This document shows, piece after piece, positions 9,195 through 18,485 of a stretch of 64,000 nt of DNA (position 1 is its first letter; each line of letters opens with the position of its first letter). The DNA comes from JAJPKK01 sp963807015. GTDB lineage: Bacteria; Pseudomonadota; Alphaproteobacteria; Rhizobiales; Xanthobacteraceae. The position numbers and the translations under genes were made by a program. Under the pieces are notes generated by a model. It was given only the letters and a program-made list of their open reading frames with translations. It did no database searches and had not been told where the DNA came from. The stretch is taken from positions 868,001 to 932,000 of the forward strand of contig CAWEAS010000008.1 in assembly GCA_963807015.1 (NCBI GenBank), written 5' to 3'.

Positions 9195-9238
9195 CGTCAT
9201 TCCGGGCTGCCGAGCTGCGCTCGGCCCCCGGAATGACG
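9195..9238. repeat. Short inverted repeat, family B copy 2
   Basis: A compact version reading CGTCATTCCGGGCTGCCGAG and its near-perfect inverse, ending in CCGGAATGACG. It lies between the divergent decarboxylase and acetamidase genes. Confidence 0.7.
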
Positions 9239-9358
9239 AACTTGCGGCACCCGACGAGGTGCTTCGCCGCGGCCCGTTTTTGCGTAAACTGCGCTCACCT
9301 ACCCGAAGGCCGGCCGCCGAACCGGGCCGCAGTTCTTCACCACGCACGGAGCCGAACC

Positions 9359-10378
9359 ATGAGATGGATGTTTGGGATTTGTGTCAGCGCGCTGGTCATC
9401 TGCAGTGCGCTCGAAGCGCAGTGTGAGGAGAAAACCCACGAGCTGCGGGCATCGCCGTCGACCGTTCATACGAGCTTCTTCGATGCCTCGCTCAAGCCGG
9501 TGCTGACGATCGATTCCGGCGACATCGTCAAGCTGTGGACCGCGACCGGCAACCCGAAATACTTCGAAGGCCTGGGCGTGCCGAAAGAGAAGATTCCCGC
9601 CGAGCTGTTCGAGGTCTTCGCCAACGCCAAGGATGACGGCCGCGGCGACCACACGCTCGACGGCCCAATCGCGGTGCGCGGCGCCGAGGTCGGCGACACG
9701 CTCGAAATCCGGATCAGGTCAGTCGAGGCCTGGCTGCCGATTGCGGCCATGAGCTTCCGCGCCAACCGCGGCACCCTGCCGGAAGACTTCCCCTATTCGC
9801 GCGATAAGGTCCTGTTCATGGATCTTGAGAAGAAGACCATTCCCTTCGCGCCCGGAGTGACGATCCCGATGCGGCCGTTCTGGGGCGTGATCGGCGTCGC
9901 GCCGCCGCTGTCCATGGGCCGCGTGCCGAGCGGACCGCCCAACATATTCGGCGGCAACATGGACAATCACGATCTCGGCGCGGGAACGACGCTCTACCTT
10001 CCGGTGCACGCGCCGGGCGGCCTGCTCTCGGTCGGCGACGGCCATGCCGCCCAGGGCAACGGCGAAGTCGGGCTATCGGCGGTCGAGACCTCGTTGCGCG
10101 GGGAGATCCAGGTCGTGCTGCGCAAGGACTTGCATGTGCGCTGGCCGCGCGCGGAAACCGCGACTCACTACATGACCATCGGCCTCGATCCCGACCTCAA
10201 CCAGGCCGCCAAGATGGCGACCCGCGAGATGGTCAACTTCATCGTCGAGACCAAGGGATTGTCGCGCGACGATGCCTACATGCTGTGCAGCGCCGCCATG
10301 GATCTGATGGTGAGCGAGAATGTCGACATCACCAAAGGTGTGCACGCGATGCTGCCGAAGGCGGTCTTCCAACGGTGA
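9359..10378 (+). CDS. Exported acetamidase/formamidase family protein
   Basis: 339 residues with a signal peptide (MRWMFGICVS start, hydrophobic core, cleavage near LEAQC). I chose ATG 9359, which has a GGAG motif upstream and begins the signal peptide; an open frame runs back to 9233 without features. The mature part has the family's small-beta layout with GRGDHTLDGPIAVRGAEVGDTLEI, a glycine-rich GGNMDNHDLGAG segment and GDGHAAQGNGEV, typical of FmdA/AmdA enzymes that hydrolyse short-chain amides to acid and ammonia. An exported form is less usual than the cytoplasmic one. Confidence 0.85.
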   Translation: MRWMFGICVSALVICSALEAQCEEKTHELRASPSTVHTSFFDASLKPVLTIDSGDIVKLWTATGNPKYFEGLGVPKEKIPAELFEVFANAKDDGRGDHTLDGPIAVRGAEVGDTLEIRIRSVEAWLPIAAMSFRANRGTLPEDFPYSRDKVLFMDLEKKTIPFAPGVTIPMRPFWGVIGVAPPLSMGRVPSGPPNIFGGNMDNHDLGAGTTLYLPVHAPGGLLSVGDGHAAQGNGEVGLSAVETSLRGEIQVVLRKDLHVRWPRAETATHYMTIGLDPDLNQAAKMATREMVNFIVETKGLSRDDAYMLCSAAMDLMVSENVDITKGVHAMLPKAVFQR

Positions 10379-10387
10379 GTTGTGTTT

Positions 10388-10495
10388 CGTCATTCCGGGG
10401 GCCGAGCGAAGCTCGGCAGCCCGGAATCGATATTTCTCGACCGTGGTTATGGTTTCCGGGCTCGCCTCCGCTTCGCTCGGCGCCCCGGAATGACG
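10388..10495. repeat. Imperfect inverted repeat, family B copy 3
   Basis: Runs from CGTCATTCCGGGGGCCGAGC to CCCCGGAATGACG, directly after the acetamidase stop. Same build as the copies at 6823 and 13378. The remaining gap to 10777 has no gene I can support. Confidence 0.75.
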
Positions 10496-10776
10496 GGAAC
10501 TATGCGCTCACAAAAAGGAACCCCGGCCGCTAACGCGACCGGGGCCCTACGCGAAGCCTCGCACACGCGCATGGCTGGGGGGGAGGGAAATGCGCGCCAC
10601 GTCGACTTCTTGGCGAGAAGTGGCGACGAAATTCAATGATGCCAAGCGACCGGATGCCGCATGCGACACGGCCTTGTACGACCACACGTCCGACCTAAAC
10701 ACCTGTCGCAATTTGGTGTTATTTTTCACAGTTTTCGAAGATGTACGGCGCGAGACGCCAAGACGACGGGGCTGAG

Positions 10777-11346
10777 ATGTTTCCCATTCCTAAATGCGCG
10801 TTCCTGACCCGCGGCGTCGGGGTCCATCGTCACGCTCTCACGGCGTTCGAATATGCCCTGCGCGATGCCGACATCGAGCAGCAGAATCTCGTCACGGTCT
10901 CATCAATCCTGCCCCCGGGATGTGAGCTTGTCTCGCGTGCCGCCGGCGTCGCCACCTTGAGTCCGGGCGAGCTCACGTTCTGTGTCCTTGCCCGCTCCGA
11001 GACCAACGAGGCCGGCCGCCGGATCGCCGCCGGCATCGGCCTCGCTCGGCCCAAGGATCCGGCGCACTACGGCTACATCTCGGAGCACCACGCCTTCGGC
11101 ATGCGGGAACCGGAGATGAGCGATTACGTCGAGGATCTTGCCGCCACCATGCTCGCCTCGACGCTCGGCATCGAGTTCAATCCCGATGCCGCCTGGGACG
11201 AGCGCAAGCGGGTCTACGCGCTGAGCGATCTCATCGTCGACAGCCTTTCGATCACGGCGGCGGCGGAAGGCGCCTCCAACCGCGATTGGACCTGCGCGGT
11301 TGCCGCCGCGGTGTTCCGGTTTGCGCTGCCACCGGGACAGCCGTGA
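10777..11346 (+). CDS. Pyruvoyl-dependent arginine decarboxylase
   Basis: 189 residues of the PvlArgDC family, which converts arginine to agmatine with a pyruvoyl group made by self-cleavage of the chain. The cleavage site is at residues 42-43 (LVTVSSILPPGC), where the second Ser would become the pyruvoyl. Other family marks are FLTRGVGVH at the start and SEHHAFG about residue 110. ATG 10777 is chosen because it begins the conserved N-terminus; an in-frame ATG at 10741 adds 12 unconserved residues. The stop overlaps the agmatinase start by GTGA, so the two enzymes form an arginine to putrescine route. Confidence 0.9.
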   Translation: MFPIPKCAFLTRGVGVHRHALTAFEYALRDADIEQQNLVTVSSILPPGCELVSRAAGVATLSPGELTFCVLARSETNEAGRRIAAGIGLARPKDPAHYGYISEHHAFGMREPEMSDYVEDLAATMLASTLGIEFNPDAAWDERKRVYALSDLIVDSLSITAAAEGASNRDWTCAVAAAVFRFALPPGQP

Positions 11347-12245
11347 GCGGACCTCCGACTTACGCGGTCGCGCCAAGCTTCCTCGGCGTCGAACGTCGCG
11401 ATCGCGCGGCGGCATACTGTATTGCCGGGATTCCCCACGACATCGGCACGACCAATCGCAGCGGCGCACGGTTCGGCCCGGTCGCAATCCGCACGGCGAG
11501 CCGCATGCTGGTCGACGGCGCGCATCCGGAACATTGGATCGACCCGGCCACGCTGCCGCTCGCCGACATCGGGGATTTCTCGACGGCCCTCGGCGATATC
11601 CCGGCGAGCCTCAGGATGATCGAGGAACAGGCGCGCGCCATCGACCACCTCGTCGCGCTGGGCGGCGATCACACCATCACCCTGCCGCTGCTGCGCGCGC
11701 TCAGCAAGCGCGGCGGGCCGCCGGCGCTCGTGCATTTCGACGCCCATGTGGACACCTGGCCCGACAATTTCGGCCAGCCGCTCGCCCACGGCTCGGTGTT
11801 CTATCGCGCCATCGAGGAATGCGTGGTCGACCCGCGCCGCATGATCCAGATCGGCATTCGCTCGCCGATGCCGCGCGAGGTCTACGACTGGACGCTCCGG
11901 CACGGCGTCACCATCGTGTCGGCGCAGGAGGTGCACGACAAGGGGCCAAGTACGGTCGCGGGCCGCATACGCGAGATCGTCGGCGATGCGCCGGTCTATC
12001 TGAGCTTCGATATCGACGTGCTCGATCCGGCGTTCGCGCCGGGCACCGGGACGCCCGAGATCGGCGGGCTTGCGAGCTGGCAGGCGCAGGCGATCCTGCG
12101 CCGGCTCGGCAGCCTCGAGTTCCTCGGCATGGACGTCGTCGAGGTCGCGCCGGCCTATGACACCGCCGAGATCACGGCGCTCGCCGCCGCGACGGTGGTG
12201 TGGGAATATTTGTGCCTCGTCGGCAAAGGCGCGGCGCGGGGGTAG
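11343..12245 (+). CDS. speB: Agmatinase
   Basis: 300 residues of the arginase/agmatinase/formiminoglutamase superfamily, which uses two manganese ions to hydrolyse agmatine to putrescine and urea. Metal-ligand motifs are GGDHTIT, HFDAHVD and SFDIDVLDP, in the usual order, with GTGTPEIGG after the last. The start is GTG 11343 inside the stop of the arginine decarboxylase, which argues for agmatine as substrate rather than arginine. Full length and no sign of damage. Confidence 0.92.
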   Translation: MSGPPTYAVAPSFLGVERRDRAAAYCIAGIPHDIGTTNRSGARFGPVAIRTASRMLVDGAHPEHWIDPATLPLADIGDFSTALGDIPASLRMIEEQARAIDHLVALGGDHTITLPLLRALSKRGGPPALVHFDAHVDTWPDNFGQPLAHGSVFYRAIEECVVDPRRMIQIGIRSPMPREVYDWTLRHGVTIVSAQEVHDKGPSTVAGRIREIVGDAPVYLSFDIDVLDPAFAPGTGTPEIGGLASWQAQAILRRLGSLEFLGMDVVEVAPAYDTAEITALAAATVVWEYLCLVGKGAARG

Positions 12246-12248
12246 ACT

Positions 12249-12351
12249 GTAGCCCGGATGGAGCGGCCGTTCTTACGGCCGTGCAATCCGGGACGGCGGT
12301 GCCCATAGGAAATGGTGTTCCCGGATTACGCTTGCGCTCCATCCGGGCTAC
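12249..12351. repeat. Palindromic intergenic repeat, family A copy 2
   Basis: Begins GTAGCCCGGATGGAGC and ends GCTCCATCCGGGCTAC, closely matching the copy at 3786-3923 including the internal CGGCCGTTCTTACGGCCG hairpin. It sits between two convergent genes. Confidence 0.75.
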
Positions 12352-12372
12352 AAGTTCATCCGGCTACGGGCA

Positions 12373-13308
12373 CTACTCCGCGGCGACCTGATGGCCGCGC
12401 GTCTGCACGTCCGCGTTGATGAGCTGCAGCGGCGAGGCCGTCTCTTCCAGCATGCCCCAGCTCTTGAGCCAGTCGAACGTACGCTGCAATTCGTCGGCCG
12501 GGATTGGGGCAGGATCGCAGACCACGAGGCGGCTCTCGCGCAGATCTTCGACTTTCAGGGTGCCGACCTCCGGGTCCTTCGCCTTGTGATAGTCGATGAA
12601 GTAATGGAGGTAGGCGCGCTTGTTGGCGTTGATGCGCCGCACCGCCTCTCGCACCGCGCGATTGAAGGCGGCGTAGGTTTCGGCGTCGACGCGGTTCGAC
12701 GCGACCTCGGTGCCGTGGAAGAACGACGAGCAGATGGTGCGGCAGCCCTTCTTCTCGGCGAGCGAGATGTGCGGCTCGGTGAGCGTCGTTGCATCGATCT
12801 CGCCCTTGAGCAGCGAGGCGAGGCGGTACTTTGAGCCGTTCGGCGCGCTGCACAGCTTGATCGTGTCGCGCGGAATGAAGCCTTCGAGCAGGTGCAGCGC
12901 GATGTAATGGGTGCCGAAATAGAACGGCACGCCGACCGTGCGGTTGGCGAGCTGCTGGGGCGTATAGACCGGCGAATCGGGCGCCACGACAATCGCCGAG
13001 TAGGTCACGATGGCGCGGCGGCCGACTTGGCGGCTGGCGCGGTTCGTTTCCTGGACGCGGCAGTAGTTGCCCCATTCGCAGGCGTTGTACATGTCCGCCT
13101 TGCCCTGTTCGAGCAGGCTGCCATGGCTCAGAAACGGATTGAGGCCCTTGGGGTCGGTGACGTTGACGGCGGTCTTGCGTTCGCCGCCCTGGTCGCGCTC
13201 GGCCCACTCGATCTCGAGCCCTTCCTTCGCGAACAGCCCCTCATCATAAGCCACGAGTTCCGGCAGTCCCTGGAAAGGGGCGGTCGACTCCAAAACGAGC
13301 CTTTTCAT
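12373..13308 (-). CDS. ABC transporter substrate-binding protein, NMT1/SsuA-like
   Basis: 311 residues resembling periplasmic binding proteins for nitrate, sulfonate or pyrimidine-type ligands: an N-terminal LVAYDEGLFAKEGLEIEW, YTPQQLANRTVGVPF, LLKGEIDATTLTEP and a C-terminal ADELQRTFDWLKSWG. I started at ATG 13308 because the frame further upstream runs antisense through the neighbouring gene. Unusually no signal peptide is visible, so either the true start is missed, the export is by another route, or the protein acts in the cytoplasm. No permease or ATPase gene is adjacent. Confidence 0.75.
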   Translation of the reverse strand: MKRLVLESTAPFQGLPELVAYDEGLFAKEGLEIEWAERDQGGERKTAVNVTDPKGLNPFLSHGSLLEQGKADMYNACEWGNYCRVQETNRASRQVGRRAIVTYSAIVVAPDSPVYTPQQLANRTVGVPFYFGTHYIALHLLEGFIPRDTIKLCSAPNGSKYRLASLLKGEIDATTLTEPHISLAEKKGCRTICSSFFHGTEVASNRVDAETYAAFNRAVREAVRRINANKRAYLHYFIDYHKAKDPEVGTLKVEDLRESRLVVCDPAPIPADELQRTFDWLKSWGMLEETASPLQLINADVQTRGHQVAAE

Positions 13309-13377
13309 CGGTCGCGCTCCTGGAAAATGAGACGCAAGTTTACGGGAGCCCGGCTGCCAATTCAAGAAGACGAAGGC

Positions 13378-13480
13378 GTCTTTCCGGGGGGCGAGCGCAG
13401 CTCGCGAGCCCGGAATCCATAGACCCAAGCCGAGAAGTATGGATTCCCGGCTCACCTTCGCTTCGGCGCCCCTGAATGAC
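13378..13480. repeat. Imperfect inverted repeat, family B copy 4
   Basis: Contains CCGGAATCCATA and its inverse TATGGATTCCCGG flanked by partial GTCTTTCCGGGG and CCCTGAATGAC ends; more degenerate than the other copies. Confidence 0.65.
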
Positions 13481-13505
13481 CCGCCATGTTCAAGCTCGTC
13501 TGCTG

Positions 13506-14348
13506 CTATTTCTCCCGCGGCTTGAAATAGCGCAGGTCCGGCGGCTGCTGATTCTTGCGCGCCGGCATCAGGTAGCCGTCGGCGCCGACGAAGTAGTTCT
13601 CCTTGCCGATTAAGATGTGGTGGTTGTTCTCGTTGCAATTGTCTTCGAGCCAGATCACGTTGCGCAGGCGCCGATAGTGCTTGTCCACGGTCCACGGCTG
13701 CGAGAAAGCGTGATCGATGATCGTGATCTCGTTGTGCATGACTTCGGTGTTGTTCCTGTCGACGTAGATTCGCTCCCTGACGACAGTCTGGTTGTCGTCG
13801 TGAAGCGCAATGCCGCTGAACTCCACCGTGCGCGGACCTTTGAAGTTGCGGGTCTCCACTTCCAAGGTATCGAACCGACCGTCGCCGTCGGTGTCGAGCC
13901 ACTTGCCGATCGAATATCCCATGAAGCTCGGCTCTTCCTCGGTTGGGAAATCGCGGCCGTCGGTGTAGATCCGGCGCGGCATGAACGCCTCGAAATTCAC
14001 GTAAGTGAGCTGCGGCAGAATCACGAACTCGAGCGGAAAGATCGCGGCCATCACCCGCGGCATGCCGTTGGTGATGCAGGTGTAGCGGGTGTCGAGGCCC
14101 TGGCCGCCGCCGGCTTGGTCGGCGAGGCTGGCTTCGAGCCGCGTCTGATATTCAGGGATCAGCGGCGCCTTCTGGCCGAGGCCGGCCGGCTTGCCTTGAT
14201 CCCACTGGGTGGCAATCCCGCGCGGGCGCGTCCACTGCCCCGACCAATCCGGATACTTGCTCTCGTCGAAGGCGCGCGCGGCGCCGCCATCGGCGGCGAA
14301 CGCAGCGGCCAGGACAAGGACACCGATCGAGGCTCGAACGGACAGCAT
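13506..14348 (-). CDS. Exported protein of unknown function
   Basis: 280 residues with a clear signal peptide (MLSVRASIG, Ala-rich core, cleavage near AARAFD). ATG 14348 is preferred over 14372 because AAGGAG lies 8 bases upstream. The mature part opens with YPDWSGQWTRP, contains MPRRIYTDGRDFPTEEEPSFMGYSIGKW and an acidic, calcium-loop-like DTDGDGRFDTLEVET, and ends Asn/His rich. This layout recurs in exported proteins of Bradyrhizobium-like bacteria whose activity I do not know. It shares direction with the substrate-binding protein gene downstream. Confidence 0.75.
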   Translation of the reverse strand: MLSVRASIGVLVLAAAFAADGGAARAFDESKYPDWSGQWTRPRGIATQWDQGKPAGLGQKAPLIPEYQTRLEASLADQAGGGQGLDTRYTCITNGMPRVMAAIFPLEFVILPQLTYVNFEAFMPRRIYTDGRDFPTEEEPSFMGYSIGKWLDTDGDGRFDTLEVETRNFKGPRTVEFSGIALHDDNQTVVRERIYVDRNNTEVMHNEITIIDHAFSQPWTVDKHYRRLRNVIWLEDNCNENNHHILIGKENYFVGADGYLMPARKNQQPPDLRYFKPREK

Positions 14349-14391
14349 GAGCACGCTCCTTTCAACAGGCATGACCCCAACGATTCACTCT

Positions 14392-17300
14392 TCACTCCGC
14401 GGCGGCAACGCGTTGCACGGACCACTTCGACATGACGGCGCGGAGCGAAGCTGGTTTCAAAGGCTTATAGAGAACCTGGATCGCGACGGCCCGCGCCGCC
14501 TCGCGGACGTCAGCCGACCGGTCGGCGGTAATCAGGATCGCCGGAATATCGGCGCCGAACCGGGCGCGCAGCGCCATCACCGCTTCGATGCCGTTGCCGG
14601 TGTCGAGATGGTAATCCACGAGAAATCCCTCGGGCACGAGGCCATTTGCAGTGGCAACAACGATCGCCTGGTCGAGGTCGGTCGCCTTCAACGTCCCGCA
14701 GCCCCAGCCCTGCAACAGCGTCGCCATGCCGTCGAGAATGTTCGGATCGTTGTCGATGCACAGGACCAAGGTCGCCCCGATGCGGCTCGGATCGACAACC
14801 GAACCCGATGATTGCGCCCTCCCCGCCGCGGCCCGCGTTTGCGATGCCACCGGAACTTCGATGGAGAAATGCGAGCCGCGACCGGCTTCCGAAGCAAGGT
14901 CGATCGGGTGGTCGAGGACGCGCGCGATCCGTTCGACGATCGAGAGGCCGAGCCCAAGACCGCGGGCGACCCTTGCGCCCTCGTCGAGCCGATGAAACTC
15001 GGTGAACACAACGCGCTGCTTGTCGGGCGGGATGCCGATGCCGGTGTCGTAAACATCGATGCGAAGCCGTCCGTCGCGACGCCGGCAACCGACCAACACG
15101 CGTCCGCCGGCACGGGTGTACTTGATCGCGTTCGAAACGAGGTTCTGCAATAGCCGCCGCAGCAGCCGGCGATCGGTACGAACATTGAGCGAGCACTGCA
15201 CGAACACGAGTTCGAGCCCCTGACCGCGCGCGAGCGGGGCGAAATCGATCTCGAGCTGGCGCAGCAGTTCGGCGACCGGAAAGCTCGTGATCTCCGGCCG
15301 CATGGCGCCGGCATCGAGCCGCGAGATTTCCAAGAGCGCCGCCAGCATGTCTTCCATGGCCTCGAGCGAGGCATCGATGTTGCCGATGAGGCGCGTCTCT
15401 TCGCCCTGCCCTTGCCGTTCGACGAGGCTTGTCACGTAGAGGCGCGCGGCGTTGAGCGGTTGCAGGATGTCGTGGCTCGCGGCGGCCAGGAACCGCGTCT
15501 TCGAGAGGTTTGCCGCTTCGGCGGCGGATTTCGCGTCGGCGAGTTCGGCGTTGAGATGTTCGAGTTCCATAGTGCGCTCGAACACCCGCCGCTCCAGGTT
15601 CTCGTTGGCGCGGGCGAGCGCATCGGCAGCCTCGACGCTCGGCGTGATGTCGGTGAGCGTCGTGACGATGCCGCCGTCCGGCATGCGGTTGACGCGCACC
15701 TCGATGACGAAGCCGCGATCGGCGAAGCGCTCGCGGAACGGCGCAATGTCGGCGGTGTAGCGCGGGAGCCGCTCGCGCACGAGCGCAGCCGGGTCGCCGG
15801 GACCGAAGGCGCCGCGCTCGGCGTTGAAGCGCAGGATTTCGGCGAGGTCGACGCCGATGCGCACGAGGTCGGGCGGCAACTGGAGGATCTCGCCGAATTG
15901 CCGGTTCCAGCAGATCAGGTGGGCATCCTTGTCGAACACGGCGATGCCCTGGCGCACGTGGTCGAGCGCGGTCTGCAGAATCTCGCGGTTGTAATGGATT
16001 GCGGCATTGGCATCGTCGAGGAGCTGCAGCGCCGCCTTGGTCGAGACCGTGCGTTGGCGCAGGACGAGCGACAGCACGAGGCGCGACGATGCCGCGCCGA
16101 TCGCCGACGCGAGCAGCCGCTCGGCATAGCGCAGCAGCTCGAAGTCGGCATGCGCACCCGGCGTAAGCGTCAGGTGCCGCTCCGCCGCGAAGCTTTCGAA
16201 CGAGGAGCGGGTGCGTTCTTCGCCGAGATAGCGCGCCACGGCCGTCGTCAGCTCCTCGACGGTGACCGCGGAACGCCGGAGCCGGAAGCTCGGTGTCGGC
16301 GCAAGGCCGCGCGGCACGAACACATCCGCCTGCATCCGCTCGATCGCCGCCGGTTCGCGCATTAGCGAAACCACGACGTAAGCGATGAAATTGAGGGCAA
16401 GGCTCCAGACCATGCCGTGAACGAGCGGCGGAAGATCGAGGCCCAACAGCGCCTGCGGCCGTAGCAGCCCGATGCCGAAGGGACCGTCCTCCAGCAGGGT
16501 CACGCCCCATGCGCCCTCGCTGAGGCTCGGCAGGAACAGCGTGTAGGCCCAGACCAGGATGCCGACCACCATGCCGGCGACCGCGCCGGCCGCGGTGGCG
16601 CGCCGCCAGATCAGGCCGCCGAAGAACGCCGGCGCGAGCTGGGCAATGGCGGCGAACGCCATCAGGCCGATGGCGGCGAGCTGGGCGGTGCCGGCGTTGC
16701 GGTAATAGGCGTAGGCCAGCAGTAAGGCCCCGAAGATCGCGATGCGACGGATCGTGAGCAGGTGGCTACCGATATTGGTGCCGGGCCTCCGCTTGAGCGC
16801 GAACGGCACGACGATATCGTTCGAGACCATGATCGCGAGCGCGACGGTCTCGACGATCACCATGGCCGCCGCCGCCGACAGCCCGCCGATGAAAGCCGCA
16901 AGGGCCAGCACTTCCGAACCCGCCGAAATTGGCAGCGCCAGCACGTACATGTCGCTGTCGACCTCGCCCGGGGCGAAAGTCAGCATGCCCGCAATCGCCA
17001 CCGGCACGACGAACAAATTGATGATCACGAGATAGAGCGGGAACAGCCAGCGGGCGCGGCCGATCTCCAACTCGCTCTTGTTCTCCACCACCGTGACGTG
17101 AAACTGGCGCGGCAGCAGAATGATCGCGAAGAGCGACAGCAGCGTCGTCGCCGCCATGGTGCCGAAGCTCGTGCCCGAGACGAGATCGGCCGCCGTATCC
17201 GACCGGGCCATGGCCTTGGCGAAAAGATCGGCCGGGCCATCGAACATCACAAACGTGACAAAGACGCCGACCGCCACGAACGCCACCAACTTGACGATCA

Positions 17301-17931
17301 ACTCGACCGCGATCGCCAGGATGAGCCCGTGCTGATGCTCGGTCGCATCGATGTGCCGTGTCCCGAACAGCACCGCAAAGGCCGCAAGCGACATGGCGAC
17401 GAACAGCGGCGGATCGCCGAGCATCGGCGGCATCGGACCCGACCAGCTCGCCAGCGGCGCCACGATGGTGCCGAGCGAGGACGACACCGCTTTGAGCTGC
17501 AGGGCGATGTAGGGAACCATCCCGATGATGGCGATGGTCGCGACCGTCGCCGCCACGCCCTGGTGCTTGCCATAGCGCGCGGCAATGAAGTCGGCGATGG
17601 AGACGATGTTCTGCGCCTTCGAGAGCCGCGTGATGCGCACGATCAGCGGCGAGGCGAGCCCGATCATCAGCGCGGGGCCGATATAGATGGCGAGAAAATC
17701 GAAGCCGGTGCGGGAGGCAAGGCCGACCGAGCCAAAAAACGTCCACGAGGTGCAGTAGATCGCGAGGGACAGCGCGTAAATCGTCGGCCGCGGCTGGGAG
17801 CCGAGCGCGCCCAGCCGGTCGCCGTAGCTCGCAATCAGGAACAGCATCCCGATATAGACGAGCGCGATAAGGATGACGATCCAGCCCTGCAACATGGCAG
17901 CGCTCTCAAACTCCGGTTCCGCGGGGATCAT
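14392..17931 (-). CDS. Hybrid histidine kinase fused to a sodium/solute symporter-like domain
   Basis: 1179 residues. Residues 1-510 form about 13 membrane segments resembling the SSS transporter family, as in CbrA-type sensors. A PAS domain follows (about 660-770), a coiled coil, a HisKA domain with the phospho-histidine in AAASHDILQPLN near 820, an HATPase domain (NLVSNAIKYT, DTGIGIPPDK, GLGLGLSI) and a C-terminal receiver (LCIDNDPNILDG, phospho-Asp in VDYHLDTGNG, LYKPLKPAS). It likely couples uptake or binding of a solute to phosphorelay signalling. No separate response regulator adjoins, so output is by the receiver or a distant partner. ATG 17895 is an alternative start. Confidence 0.92.
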   Translation of the reverse strand: MIPAEPEFESAAMLQGWIVILIALVYIGMLFLIASYGDRLGALGSQPRPTIYALSLAIYCTSWTFFGSVGLASRTGFDFLAIYIGPALMIGLASPLIVRITRLSKAQNIVSIADFIAARYGKHQGVAATVATIAIIGMVPYIALQLKAVSSSLGTIVAPLASWSGPMPPMLGDPPLFVAMSLAAFAVLFGTRHIDATEHQHGLILAIAVELIVKLVAFVAVGVFVTFVMFDGPADLFAKAMARSDTAADLVSGTSFGTMAATTLLSLFAIILLPRQFHVTVVENKSELEIGRARWLFPLYLVIINLFVVPVAIAGMLTFAPGEVDSDMYVLALPISAGSEVLALAAFIGGLSAAAAMVIVETVALAIMVSNDIVVPFALKRRPGTNIGSHLLTIRRIAIFGALLLAYAYYRNAGTAQLAAIGLMAFAAIAQLAPAFFGGLIWRRATAAGAVAGMVVGILVWAYTLFLPSLSEGAWGVTLLEDGPFGIGLLRPQALLGLDLPPLVHGMVWSLALNFIAYVVVSLMREPAAIERMQADVFVPRGLAPTPSFRLRRSAVTVEELTTAVARYLGEERTRSSFESFAAERHLTLTPGAHADFELLRYAERLLASAIGAASSRLVLSLVLRQRTVSTKAALQLLDDANAAIHYNREILQTALDHVRQGIAVFDKDAHLICWNRQFGEILQLPPDLVRIGVDLAEILRFNAERGAFGPGDPAALVRERLPRYTADIAPFRERFADRGFVIEVRVNRMPDGGIVTTLTDITPSVEAADALARANENLERRVFERTMELEHLNAELADAKSAAEAANLSKTRFLAAASHDILQPLNAARLYVTSLVERQGQGEETRLIGNIDASLEAMEDMLAALLEISRLDAGAMRPEITSFPVAELLRQLEIDFAPLARGQGLELVFVQCSLNVRTDRRLLRRLLQNLVSNAIKYTRAGGRVLVGCRRRDGRLRIDVYDTGIGIPPDKQRVVFTEFHRLDEGARVARGLGLGLSIVERIARVLDHPIDLASEAGRGSHFSIEVPVASQTRAAAGRAQSSGSVVDPSRIGATLVLCIDNDPNILDGMATLLQGWGCGTLKATDLDQAIVVATANGLVPEGFLVDYHLDTGNGIEAVMALRARFGADIPAILITADRSADVREAARAVAIQVLYKPLKPASLRAVMSKWSVQRVAAAE

Positions 17932-18039
17932 TACACGGCCCCAGGCCCGCGGATCATTGGGAAAATCAACACAACTCGGCAGTCGTGTCTATCGCGGCGG
18001 ACCACGACGCCGCGGGCGAAGCGGCGCTTGAACCGATCT

Positions 18040-18134
18040 CGAAGTAGCCGCGACAAATCTGCAGAGATTGCTCGTTCCTCCCAAGCAAGTCTCTTTCACT
18101 CGGACGCCGCGGTCTCGACCCCGGCGTCCTTTTT
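18040..18134 (+). ncRNA. Candidate small RNA with anti-Shine-Dalgarno hairpin and terminator
   Basis: Within the 554-base gap between divergent genes there is a hairpin with stem GAGATTGCT (18064-18072) and AGCAAgTCTC (18084-18093, one bulge). Its loop reads CGTTCCTCCCA, exposing a CCUCCC-type anti-SD sequence. It is followed closely by a rho-independent terminator at 18102-18134. This is the form of the alphaproteobacterial small RNAs that carry CCUCCUCCC loops (the Rhodobacter CcsR/'cuckoo' and rhizobial alpha-r15 types). The 5' end is a guess and no promoter was identified. Confidence 0.5.
18102..18134 (+). terminator. Rho-independent terminator
   Basis: Stem GGACGCCG (18102-18109) with CGGCGTCC (18122-18129), extended by a GG/CC pair across one mismatch, followed at once by TTTTT. 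It lies on the plus strand and ends the candidate small RNA; no plus-strand protein gene precedes it. Further right, around 18325-18360, is a G/C palindrome of the CCCTCCCC...GGGGAGGG kind and nothing else I can name before 18486. Confidence 0.8.
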
Positions 18135-18485
18135 CATTTGCGGAACATGCGATGCGCCGGCTGTATCGGGCCTTGACGCGCTTCCGACCTTATCGCCCTT
18201 CCGGCCCTCATCGTCGCTGCGCTTTCGCATTCCGCTCGCATCGCTCGCCACCTTTTCCCTCTGCCGCTTGCGGGGGACGGGTCAGGGAGGGGGCCTGTCT
18301 GCGAGTTCGTGCCGTGGAGTGTGCCCCCTCCCCGGCCCTCCCCCGCCGCGGGGGAGGGGAAAGAAAGCGTCATCGCTCGGGAAAGAAACGAGGCGCATCG
18401 CTCGACTGCCATTGCTCCGCCCACCACTCGTAGAGCCCCCATCCGATTTGACCAGCCGCGTGCGGCGCGGCATTGATGCGCTGCA

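Noticed and set aside
13309..13902. N-terminal extension of the substrate-binding protein
   Set aside because: The extra 198 codons run through an intergenic repeat and the neighbouring gene's end; the conserved protein begins at 13308.
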